64,000 bases of DNA from CAYPNP01 sp964412195 (GTDB lineage: Bacteria; Acidobacteriota; JAAYUB01), in NCBI GenBank assembly GCA_964412195.1, contig CAYPNP010000018.1, forward strand, positions 26,042 through 90,041. Reading direction: 5' to 3'. Numbering within the stretch: position 1 is the first letter of the stretch; the number at the start of each line of letters is the position of its first letter. Positions 16,580 through 26,678 of this stretch are shown here, in pieces. The notes under the pieces were generated by a model that was given only the letters and a program-made list of their open reading frames with translations, was not told where the DNA came from and made no database searches. The translations under genes and the position numbers were made by a program.

Positions 16580-18016
16580 ATGCCCGCAACTCCGAAGCAA
16601 CGTGGTCCCCGGCGATTCCGCGCGTGGTGGGTCCTCGTGCCCGCCTGGCTGGCGGCGTGGGCGTTCCTGTCCCTCCGCTGCGAGGTCACCCCCTTTTCCG
16701 GCGACGAGTCGGGCTGGATCAGCTCGTCCCTCGACGCGACGCGGCGCCTGCTCGACGGGAGCTGGACGAAGTTCGAGGGGTGGGAGCCGGAGGCGGCGGG
16801 GTCCTGGGGCAGCCTGAACCCGCCGCTGGGCAAGTGGCTGATCGGGATCCCCCTGTCCGCCTACTGCTGGAGCCGGGGCGAGTGGTTCGACAGGTACTAC
16901 GACTTCTGGGCCGACGGCCGGGAGAATATCCGGCGCGGCAACATCCCGCCATTTGAACTATTGACGGCTGCGCGGCGGATCGTGGCGTTCTACGCCTCCC
17001 TCGCGGTCCTGGCGGTGGCGTGGCTGGGATGCCGGCTGCGCAGCGCCTGGGTCGGGCTGGCCGCGGGCGGGGCGCTCCTGCTGGATCCCCTCTTCCAGGC
17101 GACCGGCACCCGCGTGCTGACGGACGTCCTGAACGGGCTCTTCCTGGCGTTGGTGGCGGTGTCCCTGTGCCCGAAGGCATCGGTTTCGCCCGGCAGGGAC
17201 GATCCGAAGCGGTTCTTCCTTCCCGGCTGGCTCACCGGCATGCTGGGTTTGATCAAGCTCAGCGCCTGGGCGCCCGCCGGATTCGGCGCGCTGCTGCCTC
17301 TGGCGCTGCGGGGCGGACGGCGGTGCGCTTTCTGGCGAACCGCCGTCCCGCCGGTGCTGGTGTTCGGCGCCGGCTTCGGCCTGGCCGTCTACCTGCTGAC
17401 GCCGTTCCTCTGGCCCCTGCAAGCCCCGCCCGGCCCCGGCCGGATCGACGCCGAGCGGGCCCGCATCGGCCTGGTGTCGGAGATGCCGCCGCTGCCCGCA
17501 GACGGCGGACCCCCGGCCGTGATCCGGGCGCCGACGGACGTCGTCCGGGGGATCCTGCGGTTCCCCGAGCTGATGCTGCGCTGGCGCCGCTTCGGCCTCC
17601 ATCAGGCGTCCATCGGCCTCGGCCCCTGGGAGCCCAACCGGTTCGTCGCCTTCCACCGGGAGCTGCTGTCCACTTGGCTCCGTGCGTTGGCCTCCGCCCT
17701 GGCCCTGGCGTTCTGCGTGTTCACTCTATGGCGATTGTTGCGGAAGCCGAAAGCCCCGAGCGTCAGCGCCGAATCCCTATCGGACGGCGTGGAACTTCCG
17801 CCGGATAGCAGGAATACCCCAAAGGACAGCCAGGACATTCCGCCGGACGGAGCGGAATCAGCGGCCATGATCTGGGGTTGCCTCTACCTTGCCAGTCTGG
17901 CGTTTCTGCCCATCAACCTCGACCGGTACTACCTGCCGCTCCTGGTGCTAGGCTACCCTCTGGCGTCCGTGGCGGTTTACGATGCCCTCCGCCGCCTGCG
18001 GCGGAGTAAGCTGTAA
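16580..18016 (+). CDS. GT39/PMT-like integral membrane glycosyltransferase
   Basis: A 478-aa polytopic membrane protein with about ten hydrophobic segments. The N-terminal loop has the acidic motif GDESGW and the sequence NPPLGKWLIGIP, matching the DE and HPPLGK motifs of protein O-mannosyltransferases and ArnT-type enzymes that use polyprenyl-phosphate sugars in the periplasm. A hydrophilic insert near residues 400-440 (VELPPDSRNTPKDSQDIPPD) separates the last helices. The acceptor is unknown. ATG 16580 is chosen over an upstream TTG; no good ribosome-binding site is visible. It lies 52 nt after murA and may be co-transcribed with it. Confidence 0.7.
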   Translation: MPATPKQRGPRRFRAWWVLVPAWLAAWAFLSLRCEVTPFSGDESGWISSSLDATRRLLDGSWTKFEGWEPEAAGSWGSLNPPLGKWLIGIPLSAYCWSRGEWFDRYYDFWADGRENIRRGNIPPFELLTAARRIVAFYASLAVLAVAWLGCRLRSAWVGLAAGGALLLDPLFQATGTRVLTDVLNGLFLALVAVSLCPKASVSPGRDDPKRFFLPGWLTGMLGLIKLSAWAPAGFGALLPLALRGGRRCAFWRTAVPPVLVFGAGFGLAVYLLTPFLWPLQAPPGPGRIDAERARIGLVSEMPPLPADGGPPAVIRAPTDVVRGILRFPELMLRWRRFGLHQASIGLGPWEPNRFVAFHRELLSTWLRALASALALAFCVFTLWRLLRKPKAPSVSAESLSDGVELPPDSRNTPKDSQDIPPDGAESAAMIWGCLYLASLAFLPINLDRYYLPLLVLGYPLASVAVYDALRRLRRSKL

Positions 18017-18049
18017 TAAAGCTCGACAAAGGGGTACCCCATATTCGGA

Positions 18050-18472
18050 ATGGAGAAGCTTGTGTTAAATAGAGTCAGAATATTGTTTTTTCTCTCATTT
18101 ATCATATTGTTAATTTGCATATTGTTGCTAATAATTTACAATAAGTATAACGTTATCACAAACTCGCATCCGACTAAGTTCTTTGATGATTCAATATATT
18201 TTTGGACTATAAATTGTGTTTTGGTCATGGTTGTTCTCTGTTTAGCAGGTGTTCTCTTAGGATTGTTGAAGTTAAAAAAGTGGTATCTTTATCTTTCGTC
18301 TATATTTACAACTATCTGGATTGTTGGATGTTTTGAAATTACTGAAACGTTTAATTGGCGATCCTTTAAAATGCATCTTCTAGAAAATATTGTGTTTTCT
18401 TTCGTGGCCTACGGCATCCCAGTTTTACATTTAGTATGGGCGTTTTTGAATAGACAGCGTTTTTCACGGTAG
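18050..18472 (+). CDS. A+T-rich four-helix membrane protein of unknown function
   Basis: A 140-aa protein with four predicted membrane segments (about 8-30, 52-72, 80-98 and 112-132) and few charged residues. No family is recognised. Base composition is completely unlike its surroundings: bases 18061-18120 contain only 14 G or C in 60, and codons are A/T-ending throughout. It lies between the glycosyltransferase gene and tRNA-Ser. Recent acquisition is the simplest reading, but no transposase, integrase or attachment repeat is visible. ATG 18050 has only a weak CGGA upstream. Confidence 0.6.
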   Translation: MEKLVLNRVRILFFLSFIILLICILLLIIYNKYNVITNSHPTKFFDDSIYFWTINCVLVMVVLCLAGVLLGLLKLKKWYLYLSSIFTTIWIVGCFEITETFNWRSFKMHLLENIVFSFVAYGIPVLHLVWAFLNRQRFSR

Positions 18473-18530
18473 CGATTCAGGTGGCCATCCGATCGTTGTT
18501 CCCGGGCCGGCGGACCGGGATTAGCCATCT

Positions 18531-18580
18531 GACTCCTCACTCCTGACTCCTCCCTCCTCACTCCTATCTCCTCACTCTCC
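18531..18580. repeat. Short-unit array (CACTCCTGACTCCT family)
   Basis: Imperfect tandem units of 7-10 nt (GACTCCTCACTCCT, TCCTCACTCC) end directly at the -35 box of the tRNA-Ser promoter. Confidence 0.6.
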
Positions 18581-18609
18581 TTGACACCCTTGATCCTGCG
18601 GCCCATAAT
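18581..18609 (+). promoter_or_regulatory. Promoter of tRNA-Ser
   Basis: A perfect TTGACA (18581-18586), 17-nt spacer and CATAAT (18604-18609) lie 10 nt before the tRNA 5' end. Confidence 0.75.
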
Positions 18610-18619
18610 GGCCCGGCGC

Positions 18620-18709
<90 letters not shown>

Positions 18710-18938
18710 ATTACCCAATCCGCAATCTGCTTCAAACCACGAACCACACGAACCACACGAAATGGATCTCCATCCGCGATCCAGGGGATCCGCCCGGAAA
18801 TTCAACGCAGATAGACGCTGATCAATTATGATCCGTTATGATCCTATCCAGGGTCAGATCATAACCAACCAACACTTGTCGGAGGGGATCTGTGTTGGAT
18901 CCCGCTTTGTGCCCTTTGTGCCTCTGTGGTGAATTCCC
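18710..18938. other. Intergenic region with dispersed short-unit words
   Basis: No gene is seen. It contains imperfect tandem words: CACGAACCACACGAACC (from 18738), AACGCAGATAGACGCTGAT (from 18804), ATTATGATCCGTTATGATCC and CTTTGTGCCCTTTGTGCC (from 18906). Similar words occur at 25972, 33053, 40855, 50455 and 52931. Confidence 0.5.
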
Positions 18939-20342
<1,404 letters not shown>

Positions 20343-20352
20343 GGTGGCCGCC

Positions 20353-21603
20353 TTATCCTTGGTTCGATCTGGTCTTCGGCGGGCTCTCCGGGCGGTGGTC
20401 CGGCTGGAAGGTGTGGCTACGTGGAGAAGGAGTCTGGGGGTCGTTGTGGAAGAGGGCCTGAAAAATCTCGTTGCTCAGGAGCATCCCCCGGGGCGTCAGC
20501 CGAAGAATGGCATTATCGTCCAACAGCAGCCCGTCCACAACAAAATTCTGCAGCCGGCGGCGCCACTCCCGCAGAACCGCCTCGCCGGCCCGCTGCCGGA
20601 CGTCCGCGAGGGCGACGCCGCCGGTCCGGCGCAGGCCGAGCATGAGGAACTCGCGGGCCCGCTCCGAAGGATCTTCCGGTTCCGCTCCCGCCGCAGCGCT
20701 CCGCCCCTCTTGGATCGCCGCCAGATACGCCTTCAGGCTGGAATCGTTCCAGCGCCGGCGCCGCCCGTCGAAGCTGTGGGCGCCCAGGCCCAGACCGAGG
20801 TAGGGCGCCAGGTTCCAGTACTTGAGATTGTGGCGGCTTTCGGATCCGGGCCGGGCGAAGTTGGAGATCTCGTACTGCCGGAGCCCTGCCGCCTCCAGCC
20901 GGTCCCGGGCGGCCAGGTAGAATTCGGCGAGATCGTCCTCGGACGGCAGCCGCCACCGCCCGTCCCGCGCGCGCCGCTCGATGATGGAGTCCTCCTCCGC
21001 TTCCAGGAGGTACAAGGACAGGTGCCGCGGCACCAGGGAAAGCGCGAAATCCAGGCTCTCCGTCCACTGGCCCGGCTCCTCCCCCGGCAGCCCGGCGATG
21101 AGGTCCACCGCCACGTTTTCAATTCCCGCCCCACGCAACGCCTCCGCGGCCGCCGCCGCCGCCTCCGGACCGCCCGACCGGCGCATGGCCTCGAGGGTCC
21201 CGGCATGGATCGTCTGGATGCCCACCGTGACCCGGTTCACGCCGGCGGCGCGCCAAGCTGAAGCCGACGCCGGCGTGACGTCTTCGGGGTTGGACTCGAG
21301 GGTGACTTCGCCGTCCGGTGCGATCGGGAAGATCCCGGCCAGCTCCCTGAGCAGGGCCGCGATCCACGCCGGCGGCAGCAGCGACGGCGTGCCGCCCCCC
21401 AGGTAGAGGGTGTCGAAAGCTTTTCCCCACGGGGTGCCCGTCTCAAGGGCGGCCTGCCGGGCCTCCCGGATCACCGAATCCAAATAAGGCTGTACCAGCG
21501 CCGACAGGGGCGCGGTGGCGAAATTGCAGTAGAGGCACTTCCGGCGGCAGAAGGGCAGGTGGACGTACAGCCCCGCCGCGTCAGAAGGGGGTCGGGATGT
21601 CAT
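20353..21603 (-). CDS. hemW: HemW-like radical SAM heme chaperone
   Basis: A 416-aa radical SAM protein. The cluster motif is Cys19, Cys23, Cys26 (CRRKCLYCNF), with LGGGTPSLL, SNPEDVT and the HemW_C domain (EFLMLGLRRTGGV). Proteins with this cysteine spacing and the GGGTPS segment are HemW heme chaperones rather than coproporphyrinogen oxidases (HemN). The last about 35 residues are a low-complexity tail rich in Pro, Ser and Arg, not typical of the family. ATG 21603 lies 23 nt inside the end of the nif3-like gene, so translation is likely coupled. Confidence 0.9.
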   Translation of the reverse strand: MTSRPPSDAAGLYVHLPFCRRKCLYCNFATAPLSALVQPYLDSVIREARQAALETGTPWGKAFDTLYLGGGTPSLLPPAWIAALLRELAGIFPIAPDGEVTLESNPEDVTPASASAWRAAGVNRVTVGIQTIHAGTLEAMRRSGGPEAAAAAAEALRGAGIENVAVDLIAGLPGEEPGQWTESLDFALSLVPRHLSLYLLEAEEDSIIERRARDGRWRLPSEDDLAEFYLAARDRLEAAGLRQYEISNFARPGSESRHNLKYWNLAPYLGLGLGAHSFDGRRRRWNDSSLKAYLAAIQEGRSAAAGAEPEDPSERAREFLMLGLRRTGGVALADVRQRAGEAVLREWRRRLQNFVVDGLLLDDNAILRLTPRGMLLSNEIFQALFHNDPQTPSPRSHTFQPDHRPESPPKTRSNQG

Positions 21604-22333
21604 AGAAGCGCCCCTCCACCATCCCCTGCGCCTGCAAATGCTCCATCACGGCCAGCACGCCCCACTTCTCGGTGAGGTAGTGGCCGGCGAAGCAGACGTT
21701 GAGGCCGAGGGTCTTGATCTGGTGGTAGGAGCTGTGCGAGGGCTCGCCGGTGAGGTAGAAGTCGGCGCCGGCCTCCCGCGCCTGCAGCGCCAGGGCGGCC
21801 CCGCCTCCGCTCACGATGGCCACCCGCCGGACGGCCGGCGTGCCGAACGGCAGGAAGTGGACGTCGCAGGAGATGGTGCTCCGGATCTTGTCCAGCACGG
21901 CGTCGCGGTCGGCCGGGCCGGGCCAGTCCCCGATCACACCGACGGACTGCCCCTTGTAGCTGCCGAACGGCCCGACGCCGGCCAGGCCCAGCAGCCGCGC
22001 CATCCGGGCGTTGTGGCTCAGCTCCGGGTGCACGTCCAGGGGCAGGTGGGCGACGTACAGGGAGATCTCGTTCTGGATCAGCGGCTTGAGGTAGGCCAGG
22101 GTAACGCCGCGGATCTGGCGCAGGGAGCCCCAGATCAGTCCGTGGTGGACAAACAGCAGGTCCAACCCGTCGGCGGCCGCCTGCCGGCCCAGTTCCGGCG
22201 AGTAGTCCACGGCGAATCCGATCCGGCGGACCTCCGCGCGGCCCTCCACCTGCAGACCGTTGGGGGACTCGTCCTCGATCTCCTTCACCCGCAGCAGCTG
22301 GTCCAGGTACGCCACCAGTTCCCCGAGTTGCAT
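21581..22333 (-). CDS. Nif3-like dinuclear metal-centre protein
   Basis: A 250-aa member of the Nif3/YbgI family. Candidate metal ligands are His63 and His64 (FVHHGLIWG), Asp100 (HLPLDVHP) and the C-terminal GHYLTEKWG with its His and Glu. DFYLTGEPSHSSYHQ is the typical hinge. The family binds two metals and has been called GTP cyclohydrolase I type 2, but its role is unsettled. GGAGGTGTTC precedes ATG 22333, which fixes the start. A TATAAT box lies at 22369-22364 with a weak -35. It is the first gene of the nif3-hemW-purF operon. Confidence 0.9.
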   Translation of the reverse strand: MQLGELVAYLDQLLRVKEIEDESPNGLQVEGRAEVRRIGFAVDYSPELGRQAAADGLDLLFVHHGLIWGSLRQIRGVTLAYLKPLIQNEISLYVAHLPLDVHPELSHNARMARLLGLAGVGPFGSYKGQSVGVIGDWPGPADRDAVLDKIRSTISCDVHFLPFGTPAVRRVAIVSGGGAALALQAREAGADFYLTGEPSHSSYHQIKTLGLNVCFAGHYLTEKWGVLAVMEHLQAQGMVEGRFYDIPTPF

Positions 22334-22455
22334 GAACACCTCCGTGCGCCGGTTGCCAGGCGAATTATACCTTGTCCCTCCCATAGATGAGCCGGAAAAC
22401 CGGGAGATTTCAACCGACGGCGAAAAGGGTGGCCGGTTCCGCCGGGACAGCGGTC

Positions 22456-22484
22456 TTGTGCGCGTAAAACTTTTGTGATATTTT
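22456..22484 (+). promoter_or_regulatory. Probable promoter of the GGDEF/HD-GYP gene
   Basis: TTGTGC (22456-22461), 17-nt spacer, TATTTT (22479-22484), 42 nt before ATG 22527. Confidence 0.4.
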
Positions 22485-22526
22485 GCAGATATTCCTCCCC
22501 CCTTCAGGGCATTTTGAGGTGCTGCA

Positions 22527-25500
22527 ATGCTGGATTGGGCCAAGGCGGAGAGCTTCATCCGAAAGTCGGCGGAGCGGAAGAAGGCGGTGGCCTACAGCCG
22601 CCTGGGCTGGTTCCTGGTCTTCATGATCTTCCTCCTGGTCGCCAGCGGCGTGGACTGGGGGGACCTCATCCTGCTGGGCTTCCTGCAGCTGGTCTTCTAC
22701 CTGATCCTGTATCTCCCCGAGCCGCAGGCCAAAGGGTACCTGCGCTTCCAGGCGCTGGCCGTCGTGGACTTCATCTTCCTGGTGCTGGGCCTCGGGATCG
22801 CCGAGAAGTCCAACGTGGTGGTGCTCCTGTTTCTGGCGGCGTACTATCTGGGCTGCTATTTCTCGCGGAACCTGCGGACCCTGGCTTCGGTCGCCTGCAT
22901 TTCCACGGGCATGGCGCTGATCCTGGGATTCCAGGACCGGTTCCACTGGGCGCCGCTCCTGCCCTCCGCGGGCGTCGGCCACATCCTGCTGCTGGCGGTG
23001 CTGCTGCTGGCTCTGGCCGCGTACCTGGCGTTCCTCAGCCTGCCGACCAACCCGTTGCTGGCCTCGCACGAGAAGTACCGGGGCGCCCTGCACAACCGCA
23101 AGATGCTCCTGGAGACGATGGCCCGGATCGCCAATTGCCGTTCGCTGCGGGAAATCCTGGTGGAGTGCATCTCGGCGCTGGGGGACGGCATCCCCGGCTG
23201 CCAGGTGGACGTCATCCAGGTCACCGAGAAGAAGGGCAGCCTCTGGAACCCCCTCGAACCGGACGTCGTCAAAGATGAGTTTTCTGTCGAGAACATCCCC
23301 AACCTCAAGAAGGCCCTGGTCTCGCGCGAGGCGGTGACAGCCCAATACGCCGCCGAACCGAAGCGCGGCAAGGCCGCCAAGGAAGGGGCCACCACCGGCG
23401 AGGCGTGGTCCGAGGTTTACTTCCCGGCGCACTATGAGGCTGAGAAGGAGCGGGGCTATTGCTTCCGGATCATCCTGACCCACCGCTCGCTGCTGGAGGA
23501 GGAGAAGGACCTGATCCAGGCGGTGCGGGAGTGCTCGACGCTGGCCATCCGCCACGTGGTGAGCGAGGAGACCATGCTGGCCGAGCGCAAGGACCTGTCC
23601 TGCCGCCTCCAGCAGTCCCAGCGGGACATCCTCAGCCTGACGGCCATGCGCGACCTGCTGGCCAGGCTCAACACCGTGCAGGAGCTGGATGCGTGCCTGG
23701 ACGCCACCAACCAGGTCCTCCACCAGGTGGTGGGGCACGACACGCTGCTGCTGTTCTTCTCGTCCGCCGGCGGGTCGCTGCTGGAGCTGGCCGAGTTGCG
23801 CAGCCGCATCCCGCTGGTGATCAGCCGCGGCTTCGCCCTGCCGGCCACCAACACCATGGTGGGGGAGGCGATCCGCAAGCGGAAAATCACGTACAAGGGC
23901 TCCGTCAAGCTCGGGGAGGTGCCCGAAGCCAGCCCCGACGACGTCCACCATTTTGTCCGCAACAACCTAGGCTCCCTCTTCATCATGCCGCTGTCGGAAG
24001 TCGAGGACGCGCTGCCGTACGGGGCCATGATCATCGCCCACCACACGGCGGGACATTTCAGCATGGACCAGATGGACGTGCTGGCCCAGTTGCAGGGGGC
24101 CCTGGGCTTCGGCATCCGGCGCTGCCTGGCCCACCACTCCCAGGCGCGGAAACTGGTCGAGGCGGACGCCATCCAGGCCCTCGGCCATGTCCTCTCCGCG
24201 GAGCCCACGCCCGACAGCATGGCGCGGGAGATCGGCGCCACGCTCGAGCGCACGGTCCATTACAACCAGTGCCAGGTCTTCCTCTTCAACCCTTCCTCGG
24301 AGGAGCTATACACCCCGTCGGGCGAGACGGACGCGGAGGCGGTGGAGCGCACCACCGTCAGCGTCCGGGCGAAGGATTTTGTGGCCCACGTCTACCGGAC
24401 GCGGAACGGCTATCTGACCGGCAACACGGCCAAGGACCAGTACAGCACGGAGGAGGGTTCGATGCCCGCCAGCCGCATCGCCGTGCCGATCGTGTTCAAC
24501 GAGGAGGTCATCGGCGTCCTCGACGCGATGAACTACCGGGAGAACGCCTTTTCGGATGCCGACATGCGGTTCCTGACCTTCGTCGCCACCATGACCGGCC
24601 AGGCGCTGGCCAACACAAGGATGACGCAGAAGTTCCAGCGCCAGCAGGCCATTGATGCACTCACCGGCCTGTGCAACCGCCAGTACCTGCTGGAGCGCCT
24701 GGAGGCCGAGCTGGCCCAGCACATCCGCCGCCACGAGCCGCTGGCGCTGCTGCTGGCGGACGTCGACGGCATGGAGCAACTCAACGAAACCTACGGCTTC
24801 GGCGTGGGGGACCAGGTACTGCGCCGCGTGGCCGAGGTGGTCCGCGCCCATTGCCGGAAGGGGGACGTGCCCGCCCGCTGGGACGGCGACAGCCTGGCCC
24901 TGATCCTGGTCGGCGCCGACCTGTCGTACGCCATGAAACTGGGCCAGAAGATGGGCGAGGCGATCCGGAAGCAGGCCGAGCTGGAGGCGCACAAGGTCAC
25001 CCTGAGCATGGGGGTGGCCGCATTCCCCCAGCACGGCCAGACGACGGCGGCGGTGATCATGGCCTGCCGGCAGTCCCTGGCGAAGGCCCGGGAGCAGGGT
25101 CCCGGCTCGCTGGCGTTCCCCGAGACCGAAACGCTCCTGATCAACGGCAAGAGCTTCCAGCTGAACACCGCCACCCTGTATGCCGATGTCCTCGGCGCGG
25201 CCGGGGCTTCCGGCCCGCACACCCGGGAAACCCTGCCCGCCCTGATCGGGCGTCTCCAGCAGATGGGATGCGACGCGGGATTGACGGGGGACGTCCTCTC
25301 GCGGCTGATCCACCGCCTGGATTACCCGGAGCGCCACCAGGAAGTCCTGACGGTCCTGCCGGAGATGGTCCGGCGCCTCGGTGCAGAGATGAAGCTCAAC
25401 GACCAGAAAATCCGGTACCTGCTTCTGGCCTACAAGATTTACGACGTGGGGAAATTCACAATCCCGCGGGAAATCCTGTACGCGCCGAGGGCACTCAACG

Positions 25501-25844
25501 AGGCGGAGCGGAAACTGGTCATGAACCACGTTTCGGTGGCGGTCCAGGATATCCTCAATCCGCACAAGGTGTTCGCGCCACTGCTGGCGATCATCAAGTT
25601 CCACCACGAGCGGTGGGACGGCAGCGGCTACCCCTGGAAGCTGAAACAGGAGGAGATCCCGGTCGAGGCCCGCATCCTCGGCCTGGTGGACGTGTTCAAG
25701 GCGCTGGCGACGGACCGGCCCTACCGGCCCCGCCGCCCCCTGCCGGAAGTGCTGGCGAGCATCCGGCAGATGAAGGGCACCCTGTTCGAGACCGAGCTGA
25801 TCGAGGCCCTGCTGCGGGTGGTGGACGACCTCAAGATCGCCTGA
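22527..25844 (+). CDS. Membrane GAF-GGDEF-HD-GYP protein with degenerate catalytic motifs
   Basis: A 1105-aa signalling protein. Six hydrophobic segments (about 25-175) form a membrane module, followed by GAF-like domains (about 195-350, 375-540 and 545-700), a GGDEF domain (about 705-865) and an HD-GYP domain (about 920-1100). The GGDEF signature reads RWDGDSL (W785 to L790), so the catalytic Glu and one Gly are lost. The HD pair reads YD (Y972, D973 in IYDVGK), while HHERWDGSGYP is kept. Both c-di-GMP synthesis and hydrolysis are therefore doubtful, and a receptor or scaffold role is more likely. It stands alone, divergent from the nif3 operon. Confidence 0.85.
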   Translation: MLDWAKAESFIRKSAERKKAVAYSRLGWFLVFMIFLLVASGVDWGDLILLGFLQLVFYLILYLPEPQAKGYLRFQALAVVDFIFLVLGLGIAEKSNVVVLLFLAAYYLGCYFSRNLRTLASVACISTGMALILGFQDRFHWAPLLPSAGVGHILLLAVLLLALAAYLAFLSLPTNPLLASHEKYRGALHNRKMLLETMARIANCRSLREILVECISALGDGIPGCQVDVIQVTEKKGSLWNPLEPDVVKDEFSVENIPNLKKALVSREAVTAQYAAEPKRGKAAKEGATTGEAWSEVYFPAHYEAEKERGYCFRIILTHRSLLEEEKDLIQAVRECSTLAIRHVVSEETMLAERKDLSCRLQQSQRDILSLTAMRDLLARLNTVQELDACLDATNQVLHQVVGHDTLLLFFSSAGGSLLELAELRSRIPLVISRGFALPATNTMVGEAIRKRKITYKGSVKLGEVPEASPDDVHHFVRNNLGSLFIMPLSEVEDALPYGAMIIAHHTAGHFSMDQMDVLAQLQGALGFGIRRCLAHHSQARKLVEADAIQALGHVLSAEPTPDSMAREIGATLERTVHYNQCQVFLFNPSSEELYTPSGETDAEAVERTTVSVRAKDFVAHVYRTRNGYLTGNTAKDQYSTEEGSMPASRIAVPIVFNEEVIGVLDAMNYRENAFSDADMRFLTFVATMTGQALANTRMTQKFQRQQAIDALTGLCNRQYLLERLEAELAQHIRRHEPLALLLADVDGMEQLNETYGFGVGDQVLRRVAEVVRAHCRKGDVPARWDGDSLALILVGADLSYAMKLGQKMGEAIRKQAELEAHKVTLSMGVAAFPQHGQTTAAVIMACRQSLAKAREQGPGSLAFPETETLLINGKSFQLNTATLYADVLGAAGASGPHTRETLPALIGRLQQMGCDAGLTGDVLSRLIHRLDYPERHQEVLTVLPEMVRRLGAEMKLNDQKIRYLLLAYKIYDVGKFTIPREILYAPRALNEAERKLVMNHVSVAVQDILNPHKVFAPLLAIIKFHHERWDGSGYPWKLKQEEIPVEARILGLVDVFKALATDRPYRPRRPLPEVLASIRQMKGTLFETELIEALLRVVDDLKIA

Positions 25845-26009
25845 CCCAATCAATCCACCGCACTTTGTTTTTCGACTTGGAACGCTTTTCTGGAAGCCGG
25901 GAACGTTCAAACCCTCTCTGATTGTGGGCCTGTTTCGCTTTGATTCGGGGCGGGCACCAAACCCCTGGTTCCGGTTTGCTTCGCGCCCTTTGCGCCTTCG
26001 GGGTGAGAA

Positions 26010-26669
26010 CTATTCTTCCGCCGACTGCCGGCGGACGAAGATGTCCTGGGCCACCGACTGTTCCAGCGCCACCTGGGTTTCCTCCACCTTCAGGACGAAG
26101 GCGGGGGAGCGCTGGATCAGCTCCACCCCGGCCCCGGGGACGATGCCGAAGGCATACAGCTTCTTGATCCGGTTGAGATTGGCCGCGTTGAGGTACGCCA
26201 CTGTGCCCCGCTCGCCGAGGTGCAGCTTGGTCAGGGGGGCCACGACGGATTCCACCGACTCGCGGATCTGGCGGCAGCAGGCTCCCTCGGGGATGGGCCG
26301 CCGGTGGGGGCACTGGCGGGGATGGCCCAGCAGGGTGCAGATGGAGTCCGTGATGCCGGACGTGAGGTTGTGCTCGAATGAGCAGGCCTCCTCCTCGGAC
26401 TCTTCGACGGGCATGTTCAGGACGTCGTGGAGGAGCCGCTCCGCCAAACGGTGCCGGCGGAGGATCTCCCGGGCCCGCCCCCGGCCGGACTCGGTCAGGA
26501 TCACCTCCCCCGCCCGGCGGGCCAGGAGTCCATCGCGGGCCAGCTCCTCCAGCTCCTCCGGCGTGACCGCCAGGCCGGTCTGCCCCAGCAAGTCGGCCTC
26601 CCGCCGGCTGCCGTCCTCCTCCAGGGTGTAGATCCGCTCCAGGATTTCGTCGCGTTGTTCGGCGTTCAT
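26010..26669 (-). CDS. DtxR-family metal-dependent regulator with C-terminal FeoA domain
   Basis: A 219-aa regulator. The N-terminal winged helix (about 10-70) is followed by the metal-binding/dimerisation region HRLAERLLHDVLNMP, EACSFEHNL and LGHPRQCPHRRPIP, typical of MntR/IdeR proteins. Residues 145-212 are an SH3-like FeoA domain (LHLGERGTVAYL, YAFGIVPGAGVELI). It starts 9 nt after feoB and is surely co-transcribed. The likely role is iron- or manganese-dependent repression of feoB. No separate feoA is present, so this domain may also serve FeoB. The start ATG 26669 is unambiguous. Confidence 0.9.
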   Translation of the reverse strand: MNAEQRDEILERIYTLEEDGSRREADLLGQTGLAVTPEELEELARDGLLARRAGEVILTESGRGRAREILRRHRLAERLLHDVLNMPVEESEEEACSFEHNLTSGITDSICTLLGHPRQCPHRRPIPEGACCRQIRESVESVVAPLTKLHLGERGTVAYLNAANLNRIKKLYAFGIVPGAGVELIQRSPAFVLKVEETQVALEQSVAQDIFVRRQSAEE

Positions 26670-26678
26670 GGCCCGCTC

